Of a stretch of DNA of 64,000 nucleotides, positions 8,306 to 16,403 are shown in pieces. Position 1 is the first letter of the stretch, and each line of letters starts with the position of its first letter. Origin of the DNA: an uncultured Acidimicrobiales bacterium. GTDB lineage: Bacteria > Actinomycetota > Acidimicrobiia > Acidimicrobiales > Hopanoidiivorantaceae. The stretch covers positions 392,294-456,293 of the forward strand of contig OY282367.1 of NCBI GenBank assembly GCA_958295755.1. The letters are read 5' to 3'. Made by a program: the position numbers and the translations under genes. Below the pieces are notes generated by a model, which made no database searches, was not told where the DNA came from, and worked only from the letters and a program-made list of their open reading frames with translations.

Positions 8306-10444
8306 ATGTCGATTCAAGCTATTGAAGAACATAGCCAGCACAACCTATCGCGGTTGCTAGTAGATGGTACTAGCACAGCTGGGGGGGGGGTGTCGATGAG
8401 AGATTTTACGCGCGGTCTCTCGCGGCTAATAGTGGCTACCGTTGCCTTGGCTACGGTGGCTGCCGCTCTGGTTGGTGTTAGCTCACAGGTAGCTACAGCT
8501 CAGATCGCTGATCTTGATGCTGATCTCTGTGCGACTACATACAAGCCCTCTGCTGATGCTGGATCTCGGACAGAGGCGGACTGTCGCACGATAGTTGCTT
8601 GGCGCAACTCTGTTGTGAGCAATACGAATTCTGTTATCGGATCCACTCACGAGATGGCACTGTGGGGTGCTGGCAGCCAAGAAAAATTCAACACATGGGG
8701 CGGCCTTACGGTTTCTGATATTAATGGGGAACTCGTCATTACTGGAGTTGACCTTAGAAATAAGGGTTTAGCAGGTTCGCTTCCCGGAGAGCTACCAGAT
8801 TTGAAGGTGCTTCGGCTCAGGTCAAACTTTCTCACAGGAGAGTTGCCTGCCTGGGTCTATACTTCTACTTCATTGGAAATCTTAGAATTAGCATATAATC
8901 GGTTCAGTGGAGCTATAGCGGGTGAGCGCTTTAATGCTCCTGAGCTAGCCCATTTGATTCTTGGGGCAAATCGCTTTTCTGGGGCGTTGCCGAATTTCGA
9001 TTTAACTAAGTTACCGAAACTGAGAAATCTGGTTTTGAGCCGTAATCTATTATCAGGTTCGATCCCGGCTGGTTGGAGTGGCTTTGCTGACGGCAGGGGA
9101 ATGCAACGTCTAGATATTGCCTATAATAATATTTCAGGAAATCTGCCTGCGTGGATTTCCAATCTCAAATTCGCTGACTTTCCAGCACCAAGCTGGACAG
9201 CGTTTCGCCCATCATATTGGCATTACACTATTAATTGGCAAAATAATAGGATTTGCGTACCTGCTAGTTTGGTGATACCCGAGTATAGGAAACTCAACGG
9301 GACCGTTGGTCAAGTCGTAATGTATCTTGAACCGCAAAGATGCCCAGATAGTCGGGCGGGTATTATAAAGCCTGTAGAAAACCTACAGACTGAGGTAGTA
9401 GATGTGCAAGTAGATGCTAATGGGAGACCAGCTACTGACCAGTATGCGGGTGAGATGGTAGCAACTGTTAAGGGTCTCAGAGTCACTTGGGATAGGCCAG
9501 CAGACTTTTTACCAGAACAATCTTCCAATGTTAAGTGGTTGTATTCTGTGTGGTCGTATTTGAGTGTACCCACATCAGATAATGAAGTTCCTCAACAAGA
9601 CGGTTCTACGTTCTATAGATACTGTCCGCCAAATCTTCTCCGAGCAGGCACTCCATTTCTCACGACTGAAACAACATTTGAAGTCATAATAATTCGCAAT
9701 AACTGCTCTATAACAGATCCAAATACCCTTTATGACCCCACAAAATATACCGTTGATATCGCAACGACATTCGCCTTGAGAGTTCCATGGAGCCCAAGCG
9801 TTCCAATAATATATAACGCGGTAGTATATACCGGAGCGGTAGGAGTCCAAGGTCCTTGGGGTATTTATATGGCAGATGATGACCAAAAAACATACAGAGA
9901 TGTAGCTAATGTGGCACGCCTAGCCAATAATCTCAATATTTGGGTTTGGGATGCTGCCAACCAAATCTGGATAGAACGAGACCAACTAGACCAAGATTTT
10001 TCTTCGCTTAACTTAGACCCCGGGACAGCTCTAGCTTTCCAGAGGCGTGTGCCTCTCTCTTGGCTGGCTGAGGCTGGCTTGAGTACCGCAGATGAGGATA
10101 CGCCTGTTCAACTTGAAAACGGCTGGAATATCATCAGCGCAGGCGGCGATGCCACACGACCCTCAGGCAACACCGGTGCCTTCTTCATAGATGAAACCAC
10201 TCTCATAGACTGCGGCTCCTCACAGGGAGTTATCGCCATAATGCGATACAGTGCCAGAAGCGAAAGCTTTGACGCGGAGTTGCCGTGCCATCCAAGCGTT
10301 GAGGCAAGCTTGACAAGCAATCCGAATATCGGCACTATTGAAGAGATAGAAGAAGCAGACACTCTTTTCATGTACTTCAGATCGGTGCTGCCAGTAACAA
10401 TCCAATGGGACACCGACAAGTACGTCGTCCCCACCACTAGCTGA
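8306..10444 (+). CDS. exported LRR protein, plus-strand cluster copy 2 (upstream start in frame, ON state)
   Basis: A 712-residue protein if translation begins at the ATG at 8306, which has AGGGAG upstream. Residues 1-30 form an N-terminal extension (MSIQAIEEHSQ ... STAGGGVS), followed by the RDFTRGLSRL signal peptide cleaved after VATA. The extension is encoded through a G10 tract that keeps the frame. The mature part repeats copy 1: N-terminal Cys pair, LRRs (for example LVLSRNLLSGSIPAGW), a VTWDRPAD strand, WGIYMADDD, NIWVWDA and the GWNIISAGGDATRP domain ending at VVPTTS. A second start directly after the tract (ATG at 8396) could also be used. Likely surface-exposed; ligand unknown. Confidence 0.82.
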   Translation: MSIQAIEEHSQHNLSRLLVDGTSTAGGGVSMRDFTRGLSRLIVATVALATVAAALVGVSSQVATAQIADLDADLCATTYKPSADAGSRTEADCRTIVAWRNSVVSNTNSVIGSTHEMALWGAGSQEKFNTWGGLTVSDINGELVITGVDLRNKGLAGSLPGELPDLKVLRLRSNFLTGELPAWVYTSTSLEILELAYNRFSGAIAGERFNAPELAHLILGANRFSGALPNFDLTKLPKLRNLVLSRNLLSGSIPAGWSGFADGRGMQRLDIAYNNISGNLPAWISNLKFADFPAPSWTAFRPSYWHYTINWQNNRICVPASLVIPEYRKLNGTVGQVVMYLEPQRCPDSRAGIIKPVENLQTEVVDVQVDANGRPATDQYAGEMVATVKGLRVTWDRPADFLPEQSSNVKWLYSVWSYLSVPTSDNEVPQQDGSTFYRYCPPNLLRAGTPFLTTETTFEVIIIRNNCSITDPNTLYDPTKYTVDIATTFALRVPWSPSVPIIYNAVVYTGAVGVQGPWGIYMADDDQKTYRDVANVARLANNLNIWVWDAANQIWIERDQLDQDFSSLNLDPGTALAFQRRVPLSWLAEAGLSTADEDTPVQLENGWNIISAGGDATRPSGNTGAFFIDETTLIDCGSSQGVIAIMRYSARSESFDAELPCHPSVEASLTSNPNIGTIEEIEEADTLFMYFRSVLPVTIQWDTDKYVVPTTS
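8381..8390 (+). repeat. G10 homopolymer tract inside the leader of LRR copy 2
   Basis: Ten G between codons of the N-terminal extension and five bases before the signal-peptide ATG at 8396. With ten G the upstream ATG at 8306 is in frame (distance 90 bases); nine or eleven G would break it. Confidence 0.92.
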
Positions 10445-10492
10445 TCTCTCGCCATCAGCCCAGTGGCCAGTCCTTGAGGCAACTGTCGTAGA

Positions 10493-10500
10493 GGGGGGGG
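10493..10500 (+). repeat. G8 tract in the spacer upstream of the third LRR promoter
   Basis: Eight G lie in the noncoding spacer about 65 bases before the TATAAT at 10565. The spacer also holds a second degenerate copy of the GTGGCCAGTCCTTG segment seen before gene 2. A length change here could alter promoter geometry, or it may be a relic of a tract from a deleted gene copy. Confidence 0.7.
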
Positions 10501-10564
10501 CAGATCCAAACAGAACCCCGCGGCCAGAATGGTGGCCAATCCTTGCTGCACTTTGCTAAGACTA

Positions 10565-10570
10565 TATAAT
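10565..10570 (+). promoter_or_regulatory. -10 box of the third LRR gene
   Basis: TATAAT in the same GCTAAGACTATATAAT context as gene 2. The following 5' leader carries an inserted micro-repeat (ATAACATAAT and AATGGTATAACATAATGGTATAT) of about 40 bases before the shared AGACGAAGGGAGCAG ribosome-binding segment. Confidence 0.6.
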
Positions 10571-10632
10571 ATGCCAAGATAACATAATATAATGGTATAA
10601 CATAATGGTATATAGACGAAGGGAGCAGTGAA

Positions 10633-10818
10633 ATGTCGATTCAAGCTATTGAAGAACCTATTGCAGAACATAGCCAGCACAACTTCTCGGGTTTGCTAGT
10701 AGATGTTACTAGCACAACGGGGGGGGGTGTCGATGAGAGATTTTACGCGCGGTCTCTCGCGGCTAATAGTGGCTGCCGCTGCCTTGGCTACGGTGGCTGC
10801 CGCTCTGGTTGGTGTTAG
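10633..10818 (+). CDS. leader ORF out of frame with the third LRR gene
   Basis: The start is homologous to the in-frame start of gene 2 (MSIQAIEEP..AEHSQHN), with the same GGGAG ribosome-binding site and a 4-codon insertion. After the G9 tract it runs in the wrong frame and ends at 10818 inside the signal-peptide region. Eight (or eleven) G would restore a 680-residue fusion. I interpret it as the OFF-state 5' end of the LRR gene and not as a separate functional protein. Confidence 0.55.
   Translation: MSIQAIEEPIAEHSQHNFSGLLVDVTSTTGGGVDERFYARSLAANSGCRCLGYGGCRSGWC
10719..10727 (+). repeat. G9 homopolymer tract before LRR copy 3
   Basis: Nine G followed by TGTCG and the signal-peptide ATG at 10733. 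The distance from the upstream ATG to this ATG is 100 bases, so the upstream start is out of frame. Confidence 0.92.
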
Positions 10819-12676
10819 CTCACAGGTAGCTACTGCTCAGATCGCTGATCTTGATCCTGATCTTTGTGCGACCACATATAAGCCTTCTGTGGGTGCTGGA
10901 GATCGGACAGAGGCGGACTGTCGCACAATTGTAGCTTGGCGCAACTCTGTTGTGAACCACCCAGATTCTGTTATCGGAGCCACCCACACGCTGGCACTGT
11001 GGGGCACTGGTGGCCAAGTAAAATTCCACGCATGGGCCGGGCTTACGGTTGGTTATGTTAATGGGGAACGCGTTATTACTAAAGTTGGTATAGTGAGGCA
11101 GGGTCTAGCAGGTCCGCTTCCCGGAGAGCTACCAGATGTGCAGGTGTTTCGGCTTAGGTCAAACTTTCTTACAGGAGAGTTGCCTGCCTGGGTCTATGAT
11201 TCTGCCTCATTGGAAATCTTTGACGTTGCATACAATCAGCTCAGTGGGGCTGTAGTAGGTGAGCGCTTTGACGCTCCTGAGCTAGCCCATTTGTTTCTTG
11301 GCGGAAATCGCTTTTCTGGGGCGTTGCCGAATTTCGATTTAACTAAGCTGCCGAAACTGAGAAATCTGTATTTGACCCGTAATTTTTTCTCAGGTGCTAT
11401 CCCACGTGGTTGGAGGGACTTTGCTGACGGCAGAGGAATCCAGCGTATAGATATAGCATATAATAATATTTCAGGAAATCTGCCTTCATGGATTTCCGAC
11501 CTCAGATTCGCTAATGCTCCTGAGCCAAGCTGGACAGAGTTTAATCAAAATTATCCATACTCTCTTGCTTGGTCATATAACAAGCTTTGCATACCTTCTA
11601 ATTTTGCGATACCAGCATATAGGAAACTTAACAGGCAGTATGCTACTGTCGCAATGTATTTGGAACCTCAGAGATGCCCAAGTCGATCGCTATCAAGGCC
11701 TGTGGAAAATCTCCAGTTCGTGGCAGTAGATGCTGATGGGCAACCAACTGATGAGAATCCTGTAGGTCTAAAAGTAAGCTGGAGTAAACCCCAGGGCATG
11801 AATGGAGCAGCTTATAGTGTGTGGACATATTTGAATGTCCCACGAACAGAGAATGAAACTAGTACAAATGGTGTCATTACGTACGAGTACTGCCCGGGTT
11901 GGTATCTTCCGAAAGGCATTGCCTATACTGTTGATACAGAACTTTCAGTCACCATAACTGGAGCAGATTGTAGAGTAGCCACAGAGCAAGCTTTTGACCC
12001 CACAAAATATACTGTCGCTGTTGTACCGATAACTTACAATGGGAGAACTGCATATACTGGATATCATGGAATTTCAAATAATTGGGGTATTTATATGGCA
12101 GATGATGACCAAAAAACATATGCAGACGTTGACAGTGTGATGAGTCTTGGGCTTGATCGGAGCAATATTTGGGTTTGGGATGCTCTTAATCAAGTCTGGA
12201 TAGAAAGAAATCGAGAAGATCAAGATTTTGCCTCACGAAACTTAGAACCCGGCACCGCGCTAGCTGTCCGGAGGCGTGTGCCTCTCTCATGGCTGGCTCA
12301 GGCTGGCTTGAGTACCGCAGATGAGGACACGCCTGTCCAACTTGAAAACGGCTGGAATATCATCAGCGCAGGCGGCGATGCCACACGACCCTCAGGCAAC
12401 ACCGGTGCCTTCTTCATAGATGAAAACACTCTCATAGACTGCGGCTCCTCACAGGGAGCTATTGTTATTATGCGATACAGTGCCAGAAGTGAAAGCTTTG
12501 ACGCAGAGTTGCCGTGCCATCCAAGCGTTGAGGCAAACTTGACAAGCAATCCGAATATCGGCACTATTGAAGAGATAGAAGAAGCAGACACCCTTTTCAT
12601 CTATTTCAGATCGGTGCTACCAGTCACAATCCAATGGGACACCGCCAGTAGCAAATACATCCCCACCCTCAGCTGA
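10733..12676 (+). CDS. exported LRR protein, plus-strand cluster copy 3
   Basis: A 647-residue protein from the signal-peptide ATG (MRDFTRGLSRLIVAAAALAT, cut after VATA). It has the same architecture as copies 1 and 2 but is more diverged in the LRRs (LYLTRNFFSGAIPRGW) and is about 45 residues shorter in the middle beta region. The C-terminal region is nearly the same (NIWVWDALNQVW, GWNIISAGGDATRP, DCGSSQG, ELPCHPS). The frame-matched ATG at 10703 lacks a ribosome-binding site. In the present sequence the leader start is out of frame, so output depends on internal initiation or on tract slippage. Confidence 0.8.
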   Translation: MRDFTRGLSRLIVAAAALATVAAALVGVSSQVATAQIADLDPDLCATTYKPSVGAGDRTEADCRTIVAWRNSVVNHPDSVIGATHTLALWGTGGQVKFHAWAGLTVGYVNGERVITKVGIVRQGLAGPLPGELPDVQVFRLRSNFLTGELPAWVYDSASLEIFDVAYNQLSGAVVGERFDAPELAHLFLGGNRFSGALPNFDLTKLPKLRNLYLTRNFFSGAIPRGWRDFADGRGIQRIDIAYNNISGNLPSWISDLRFANAPEPSWTEFNQNYPYSLAWSYNKLCIPSNFAIPAYRKLNRQYATVAMYLEPQRCPSRSLSRPVENLQFVAVDADGQPTDENPVGLKVSWSKPQGMNGAAYSVWTYLNVPRTENETSTNGVITYEYCPGWYLPKGIAYTVDTELSVTITGADCRVATEQAFDPTKYTVAVVPITYNGRTAYTGYHGISNNWGIYMADDDQKTYADVDSVMSLGLDRSNIWVWDALNQVWIERNREDQDFASRNLEPGTALAVRRRVPLSWLAQAGLSTADEDTPVQLENGWNIISAGGDATRPSGNTGAFFIDENTLIDCGSSQGAIVIMRYSARSESFDAELPCHPSVEANLTSNPNIGTIEEIEEADTLFIYFRSVLPVTIQWDTASSKYIPTLS

Positions 12677-12690
12677 ACAAAAAATCGCGC

Positions 12691-15054
12691 CTAGAGGCTT
12701 GCCTGCAGAAGCTGGGTATATGCCAGCGCGCCTTCACGAACCATATGCACTCCGTCGTTGGGGGTGATCCAGGCGTCTTCTTGCCCTGCTGAGTAACCGT
12801 GCCAATCTACAAGGAAGGCTTTATCCCATCGCTCCACGCCTCTCGCTAGCTGGCGATTGACCACAGCTTCCCACTGGCGTGGGACGCGCACATTTACAAA
12901 TAACACTCGTTGCGCTGTTTCAAGTTGCTCCATGGTTTCATCAAATACACGGCTGTTGAGGAAACCATTTGTGCCTAAATGGATGATGACGACATCGCCT
13001 AGTGGCGGGTTCTCTGGTTTGGATTTGTAGTTGGCAATAGTCTCAGGAAGTTTCGAGAACTGCCTGCTCACCTCGGCATCTATGGTGATGTTGTCGCCGA
13101 AAGCCAGTTCAAGGTAGGCTTTTGTGCCCAACATAACAGAATCGCCGAAAGCAGTGATGGTAGGTTCGGTGTCGCCCCAGTTGCCGGGCGGGGGAGCGAA
13201 CGGACGAGGGTCGGGCAAACCTGATGGGAGCGTGGCTCTGAACACAGCGTCTTCTTGGGCCGCTGTCGGGGTTGTAGAAGTTGTCGGTTGTGGAGTCACA
13301 GGGGTAGCGGTGGTCGCTGGCGGCAATGAAGGCGAAGACGGTGATGTCGGAGTCGCTGGAGCCGAAGATTCAACAGTGGTAGAGGAAACAGATGGCTGGG
13401 ATGGCGATGGTAGTGATGCCGTAGGAGGCGGTGATGTCGGAGTCGGTGGAGTCAAAGATTCAACGGTGGTAGAAGAAGCAGATGACTGAGATATCGAAGT
13501 CGGCGAAGACGGTGATGTCGGTGGAGCCGAAATCTCGGGCGTAGTAACGCTAGTGGGGATAAAAGTTACCGTTTCTGGCGTGGCAACGCCATCAGCCTCC
13601 CCCTCTAAAATCCGACGGTCGCTTTCTGAAACCGTAAGGATAAAAGCTTCAGCAACAGGCTGATCATTTAGCCTCGGCACTTGAGGTATCATGATGACAG
13701 CCACGGTCAGAGCTAAAGCAGCGGCCGCCCCAAAAGGTAAAAGAAAGCCTCTGAATGTCTTGCGAGTATTTTTTGCCCAGTGCCGCAGGTTTGCTGTGAA
13801 TTGGCGCGTTCGGATGGGGTTCTCAATGAAGCGATAAGACAAATCCGACAGCACAAGGGTTGCTCCTATGCGCACAAGGTGAAGTTGCCAGCCATCTAAA
13901 GTCACATCAAAGCGGGGGCGAGTAAATACCAGCACTGGCCAATGCCACAGATAGATGCCATACGATCGCACTCCCAACCAGCGCAGCGGAACGCAGTCCA
14001 TAGCACGCCCAAACCATGTGCCCGGCACAACTATAGCCATGATAAGCAAAGCAGTTGTTGCTGACAGCAACAGAAATCCGCCCTGATAGAGGAGGTCGTC
14101 AAACTCCCCCAGATACAAGCACCATCCCACAATCCCAACCAAAGCTGCTGGCCCTACGATGTTGGCTACCCAGATGAGCCAACGGGGTGGTCCGCCTCCA
14201 TCTGCCACGGCCTCAAACCCCGGTAGTGTCGCTTGTCTTTTCGCAGAAAACCTTGGTCGACTTTCCAGCATCTGCGGTCGCCACACGAAAGCCACGAGTG
14301 CTCCCAGCAGCAAGCCTGCAGCTCTGGTATCGGTGCCGTAGTAGATACGTGAAGGGTCTTCAAGTGGTTCGTAGAGCAACCACATAGCGGCGGTAGAAGT
14401 TAACACACCAATAGCGATCACAACTGCAAACCAGCGATGACGCAACCAGCGCATTCCTCCCAAAAACACAATTGGCCAAAGCAGATAAAACTGCTCTTCT
14501 ATAGCCAGCGACCAAAGATGCTGCAGAACCTCGGGACGGCCGAAAGTCTCAAAATATGATTGGTCTTGGAAGATTAGTAGCCAGTTGGTAACATACAGCG
14601 CGGCCGCCACCACTTGATCCCAAAGATCTGAAAACTCCTCAGTAAAAGATGCAGCCACGAACGCCATAACCCCCAGCAGTAACATCGCGAGCGCAGGCAA
14701 CAATCGCCTAACCCGCCTAGCCCAAAAACGCCTTAGCGAAATCGTGCCTTTGCTGTTTTTGCTTTTGCCGTGTTTACTCTCACCACTTTTACTCTGGCCG
14801 TCATCTGCGAGACTACCTTCATATTCCTTGAGCAGTAGCGATGTGATGAGATAGCCGCTTACCACAAAAAACACTTCCACCCCCAAAAATCCCCCCGGTA
14901 TCCAAGAGAAATCAAGGTGATATAGCACCACCACAGCAACCGCCACAGCGCGGATGCCGTCCAGTCCGGCTATGCGGGGCAACGAAGTATGTTGGGCAGC
15001 TCGGCTAGGAGGTTGGGTAGCTCGGTTAGTAGAAGGACGTCTGCGAAAAATCAA
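12691..15054 (-). CDS. membrane acyltransferase (acyltransferase-3) fused to an SGNH esterase-like domain
   Basis: A 787-residue protein of the OafA/YrhL type. Residues 25-450 form the acyltransferase-3 membrane domain: LDGIRAVAVAVVVLYHLDF, FFVVSGYLITSLLL, FWARRVRRLLPALAML, HLWSLAIEEQFYLLWP and YGIYLWHWPVLVF. A Pro/Ser/Thr linker of about 110 residues follows, with two visible copies of an SSTTVES unit. The C-terminal SGNH domain then shows FGDSVMLG, HLGTNG and NDGVH. Such proteins O-acylate surface glycans, with SGNH transferring the acyl group outside the membrane. The start follows the tRNA by two bases, so the GAGGG of the tRNA 3' end lies at Shine-Dalgarno distance. It lies between the two LRR clusters and could modify the same envelope. 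Confidence 0.88.
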   Translation of the reverse strand: MIFRRRPSTNRATQPPSRAAQHTSLPRIAGLDGIRAVAVAVVVLYHLDFSWIPGGFLGVEVFFVVSGYLITSLLLKEYEGSLADDGQSKSGESKHGKSKNSKGTISLRRFWARRVRRLLPALAMLLLGVMAFVAASFTEEFSDLWDQVVAAALYVTNWLLIFQDQSYFETFGRPEVLQHLWSLAIEEQFYLLWPIVFLGGMRWLRHRWFAVVIAIGVLTSTAAMWLLYEPLEDPSRIYYGTDTRAAGLLLGALVAFVWRPQMLESRPRFSAKRQATLPGFEAVADGGGPPRWLIWVANIVGPAALVGIVGWCLYLGEFDDLLYQGGFLLLSATTALLIMAIVVPGTWFGRAMDCVPLRWLGVRSYGIYLWHWPVLVFTRPRFDVTLDGWQLHLVRIGATLVLSDLSYRFIENPIRTRQFTANLRHWAKNTRKTFRGFLLPFGAAAALALTVAVIMIPQVPRLNDQPVAEAFILTVSESDRRILEGEADGVATPETVTFIPTSVTTPEISAPPTSPSSPTSISQSSASSTTVESLTPPTPTSPPPTASLPSPSQPSVSSTTVESSAPATPTSPSSPSLPPATTATPVTPQPTTSTTPTAAQEDAVFRATLPSGLPDPRPFAPPPGNWGDTEPTITAFGDSVMLGTKAYLELAFGDNITIDAEVSRQFSKLPETIANYKSKPENPPLGDVVIIHLGTNGFLNSRVFDETMEQLETAQRVLFVNVRVPRQWEAVVNRQLARGVERWDKAFLVDWHGYSAGQEDAWITPNDGVHMVREGALAYTQLLQASL

Positions 15055-15056
15055 AG

Positions 15057-15129
15057 CGCCCTCGACAGGATTCGAACCTGTGACCTTGGACTTAGGAGGT
15101 CCCTGCTCTGTCCCCTGAGCTACGAGGGC
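15057..15129 (-). tRNA. tRNA-Arg (anticodon CCT)
   Basis: Seventy-three bases fold as a cloverleaf on the minus strand. The acceptor arm pairs GCCCTCG with CGAGGGC, and the D arm is GCTC/GAGC. The anticodon loop is CTCCTAA (anticodon CCT, reading AGG), and the T arm is ACAGG-TTCGAAT-CCTGT. The top pair of the anticodon stem is mismatched (G-A). No CCA is encoded; the discriminator base is G. Confidence 0.93.
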
Positions 15130-15157
15130 GTATGCAGTGAGTTTAACGCTGATGCTT

Positions 15158-15694
15158 CTAAAGCTGCGCGGATATAGACCTCTCAGTCAGAGCTTGGATA
15201 GTATGGTCTGCTGCTTCTCTGCCCCATTGCTTGACGATCTCTGCTGGTGTTCCCCCTAGGGGGTGTGGCACAACTACAAAACGGGCACCTTCGGGGGCTG
15301 CTATTTTCAGGGTCTGAAGCGTAAGCTCTTCAAAAGCTGTGGTGGTGAATACCACGGTCGGAATCCCGGCTGCTTCCAGTTGTGCGAGATCGTGGACACT
15401 CCACGAAGTGCAAGAACCTCAATCCGCAGAGCCTGTCAAAACGGCCTGCACCTCCTTGGAGAGCTCTGTGATAGTTTCAGCCTCAGCTGGCAAAGCGGCA
15501 TTCTTTGACTTCACACACACCAGCTCAGCCCCAGTGCGACTAACAATATGTTCCGCCGCCGCTTCCAGCAATGTGTCGGCGTGAGGTTTGTTATTAGCCA
15601 GAATGCCCAGCTTGGCACCTTGTAAGGAAGCAAGCGGTGAGGCGAGCAACTGGGGCAAAACCCCAGTACTACCGACAGGTGAATAAATCTTCAT
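15158..15694 (-). CDS. UGSC-family selenoprotein (in-frame UGA read as selenocysteine)
   Basis: A 178-residue protein if the in-frame TGA at 15419-15421 is read as selenocysteine. The two halves are in the same frame with no other stop between them. Around the TGA the protein reads LTGSAD-U-GSCTSWSVHD, the UGSC motif that names this (seleno)protein family, followed by LEAAGIPTVVFTT and VVPHPLGG, also typical. A hairpin matching bacterial SECIS rules lies just downstream. Function is unknown; the U/C-GSC redox motif suggests thiol/selenol chemistry. A TATAAT ends eight bases before ATG and no Shine-Dalgarno is seen, so the mRNA may be leaderless. It follows the nitroreductase by 27 bases. Selenocysteine machinery is not in this window. 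Confidence 0.85.
15390..15406 (-). promoter_or_regulatory. bacterial SECIS-like hairpin
   Basis: On the minus strand TCGTGG-AGTGT-CCACGA forms a perfect six-pair stem with a five-base loop. The loop begins 18 bases after the UGA and its second base is G, satisfying the published bacterial SECIS pattern (apical loop of 3-14 bases, G within its first two bases, 16-37 bases from UGA). Confidence 0.75.
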
Positions 15695-15702
15695 GCAAGC
15701 AG

Positions 15703-15708
15703 ATTATA
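15703..15708 (-). promoter_or_regulatory. -10 box of the selenoprotein gene
   Basis: TATAAT on the minus strand, eight bases before the ATG at 15694. This would place transcription start at or near the A of ATG. It lies within a 13-base tandem duplication (AGCAGATTATATT AGCAGATTACATT on the plus strand). Confidence 0.5.
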
Positions 15709-15721
15709 TTAGCAGATTACA

Positions 15722-16300
15722 TTAGCTCTGTAGGTATTTGCCCCATCTATTCCAGTGCACAACCTGATGCCTGCGGGGGAGTTTAGCAGATTGGCTGGGT
15801 CTATCACCTGATCCCTGCCACCCAAGTGCTACACCGCCAAGGGGGTACACTCCTTCAGGCAGTCCAAGAAATTCGCTCACAGCTTGGGTTCGCTCAAAGA
15901 ATCCGAAGAATAGAGCACCGAGACCTCGGTTCGTAGCCAGAAGCAACAAGTTCTGAGTGGCAAAAGCGCAATCCACATACCAATAGGGCACTGCCCAGTT
16001 GTTGAGATCTTTGCCGAGATCGGTTTGGGCTTTGTCAGATTCGCTGTAGCGGGCAAGGTAACGCTCGGTGTTAGCCACCGGCACCACCACAACTGGCGCA
16101 CGCAACAGCCCTGGCCAGGCGAAGACATCGCGTTTTTCTGCTGGCAGTGTCAAATCCCATAGCTCAGCTACGCGCTCTCCCTCCAACACCACAAACTCAG
16201 TCCCCTGAGAATTGCCAGCACTCGGAGCTCGCCGAGCTAGCTCCAGCATCTCACTTATTACATCAGTTGGAATTGGTCCGCTGAGAAAGTCTCGCGTCAT
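15722..16300 (-). CDS. nitroreductase-family protein
   Basis: A 192-residue FMN-dependent nitroreductase-fold protein, predicted to reduce nitro groups, quinones or related acceptors with NAD(P)H. The ARRAPSAGNSQGTEFVVL segment and the AFATQNLLLLATNRGLGALFFG helix (residues about 110-132) are characteristic. The first ATG falls late: the family start EDAIASRRMTRDF lies partly upstream, in frame, back to 16348-16354, where only ATT could serve as start before a TAG at 16358. The true start is therefore uncertain. Fragments of this 5' end are repeated three times further upstream between the LRR genes. Confidence 0.82.
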   Translation of the reverse strand: MTRDFLSGPIPTDVISEMLELARRAPSAGNSQGTEFVVLEGERVAELWDLTLPAEKRDVFAWPGLLRAPVVVVPVANTERYLARYSESDKAQTDLGKDLNNWAVPYWYVDCAFATQNLLLLATNRGLGALFFGFFERTQAVSEFLGLPEGVYPLGGVALGWQGSGDRPSQSAKLPRRHQVVHWNRWGKYLQS

Positions 16301-16403
16301 TCGCCGCGAGGCAATAGCGTCTTCTAAGCTTTGGTTTGGTTTTTCAATGAGAATAGTCTAAGAGGCCATAGTCTAAGAGGCCACAGCCTAGAGGCGCAGT
16401 CTA

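Noticed and set aside
13124-13489. Gly/Val/Asp-rich open frame on the plus strand
   Set aside because: It is the reverse of the Pro/Ser/Thr linker of the acyltransferase and has no independent support.
15158-15694. Two separate small genes or a nonsense pseudogene at the UGSC locus
   Set aside because: The halves are in the same frame, the TGA falls exactly at the family's U position and a SECIS-like hairpin follows.
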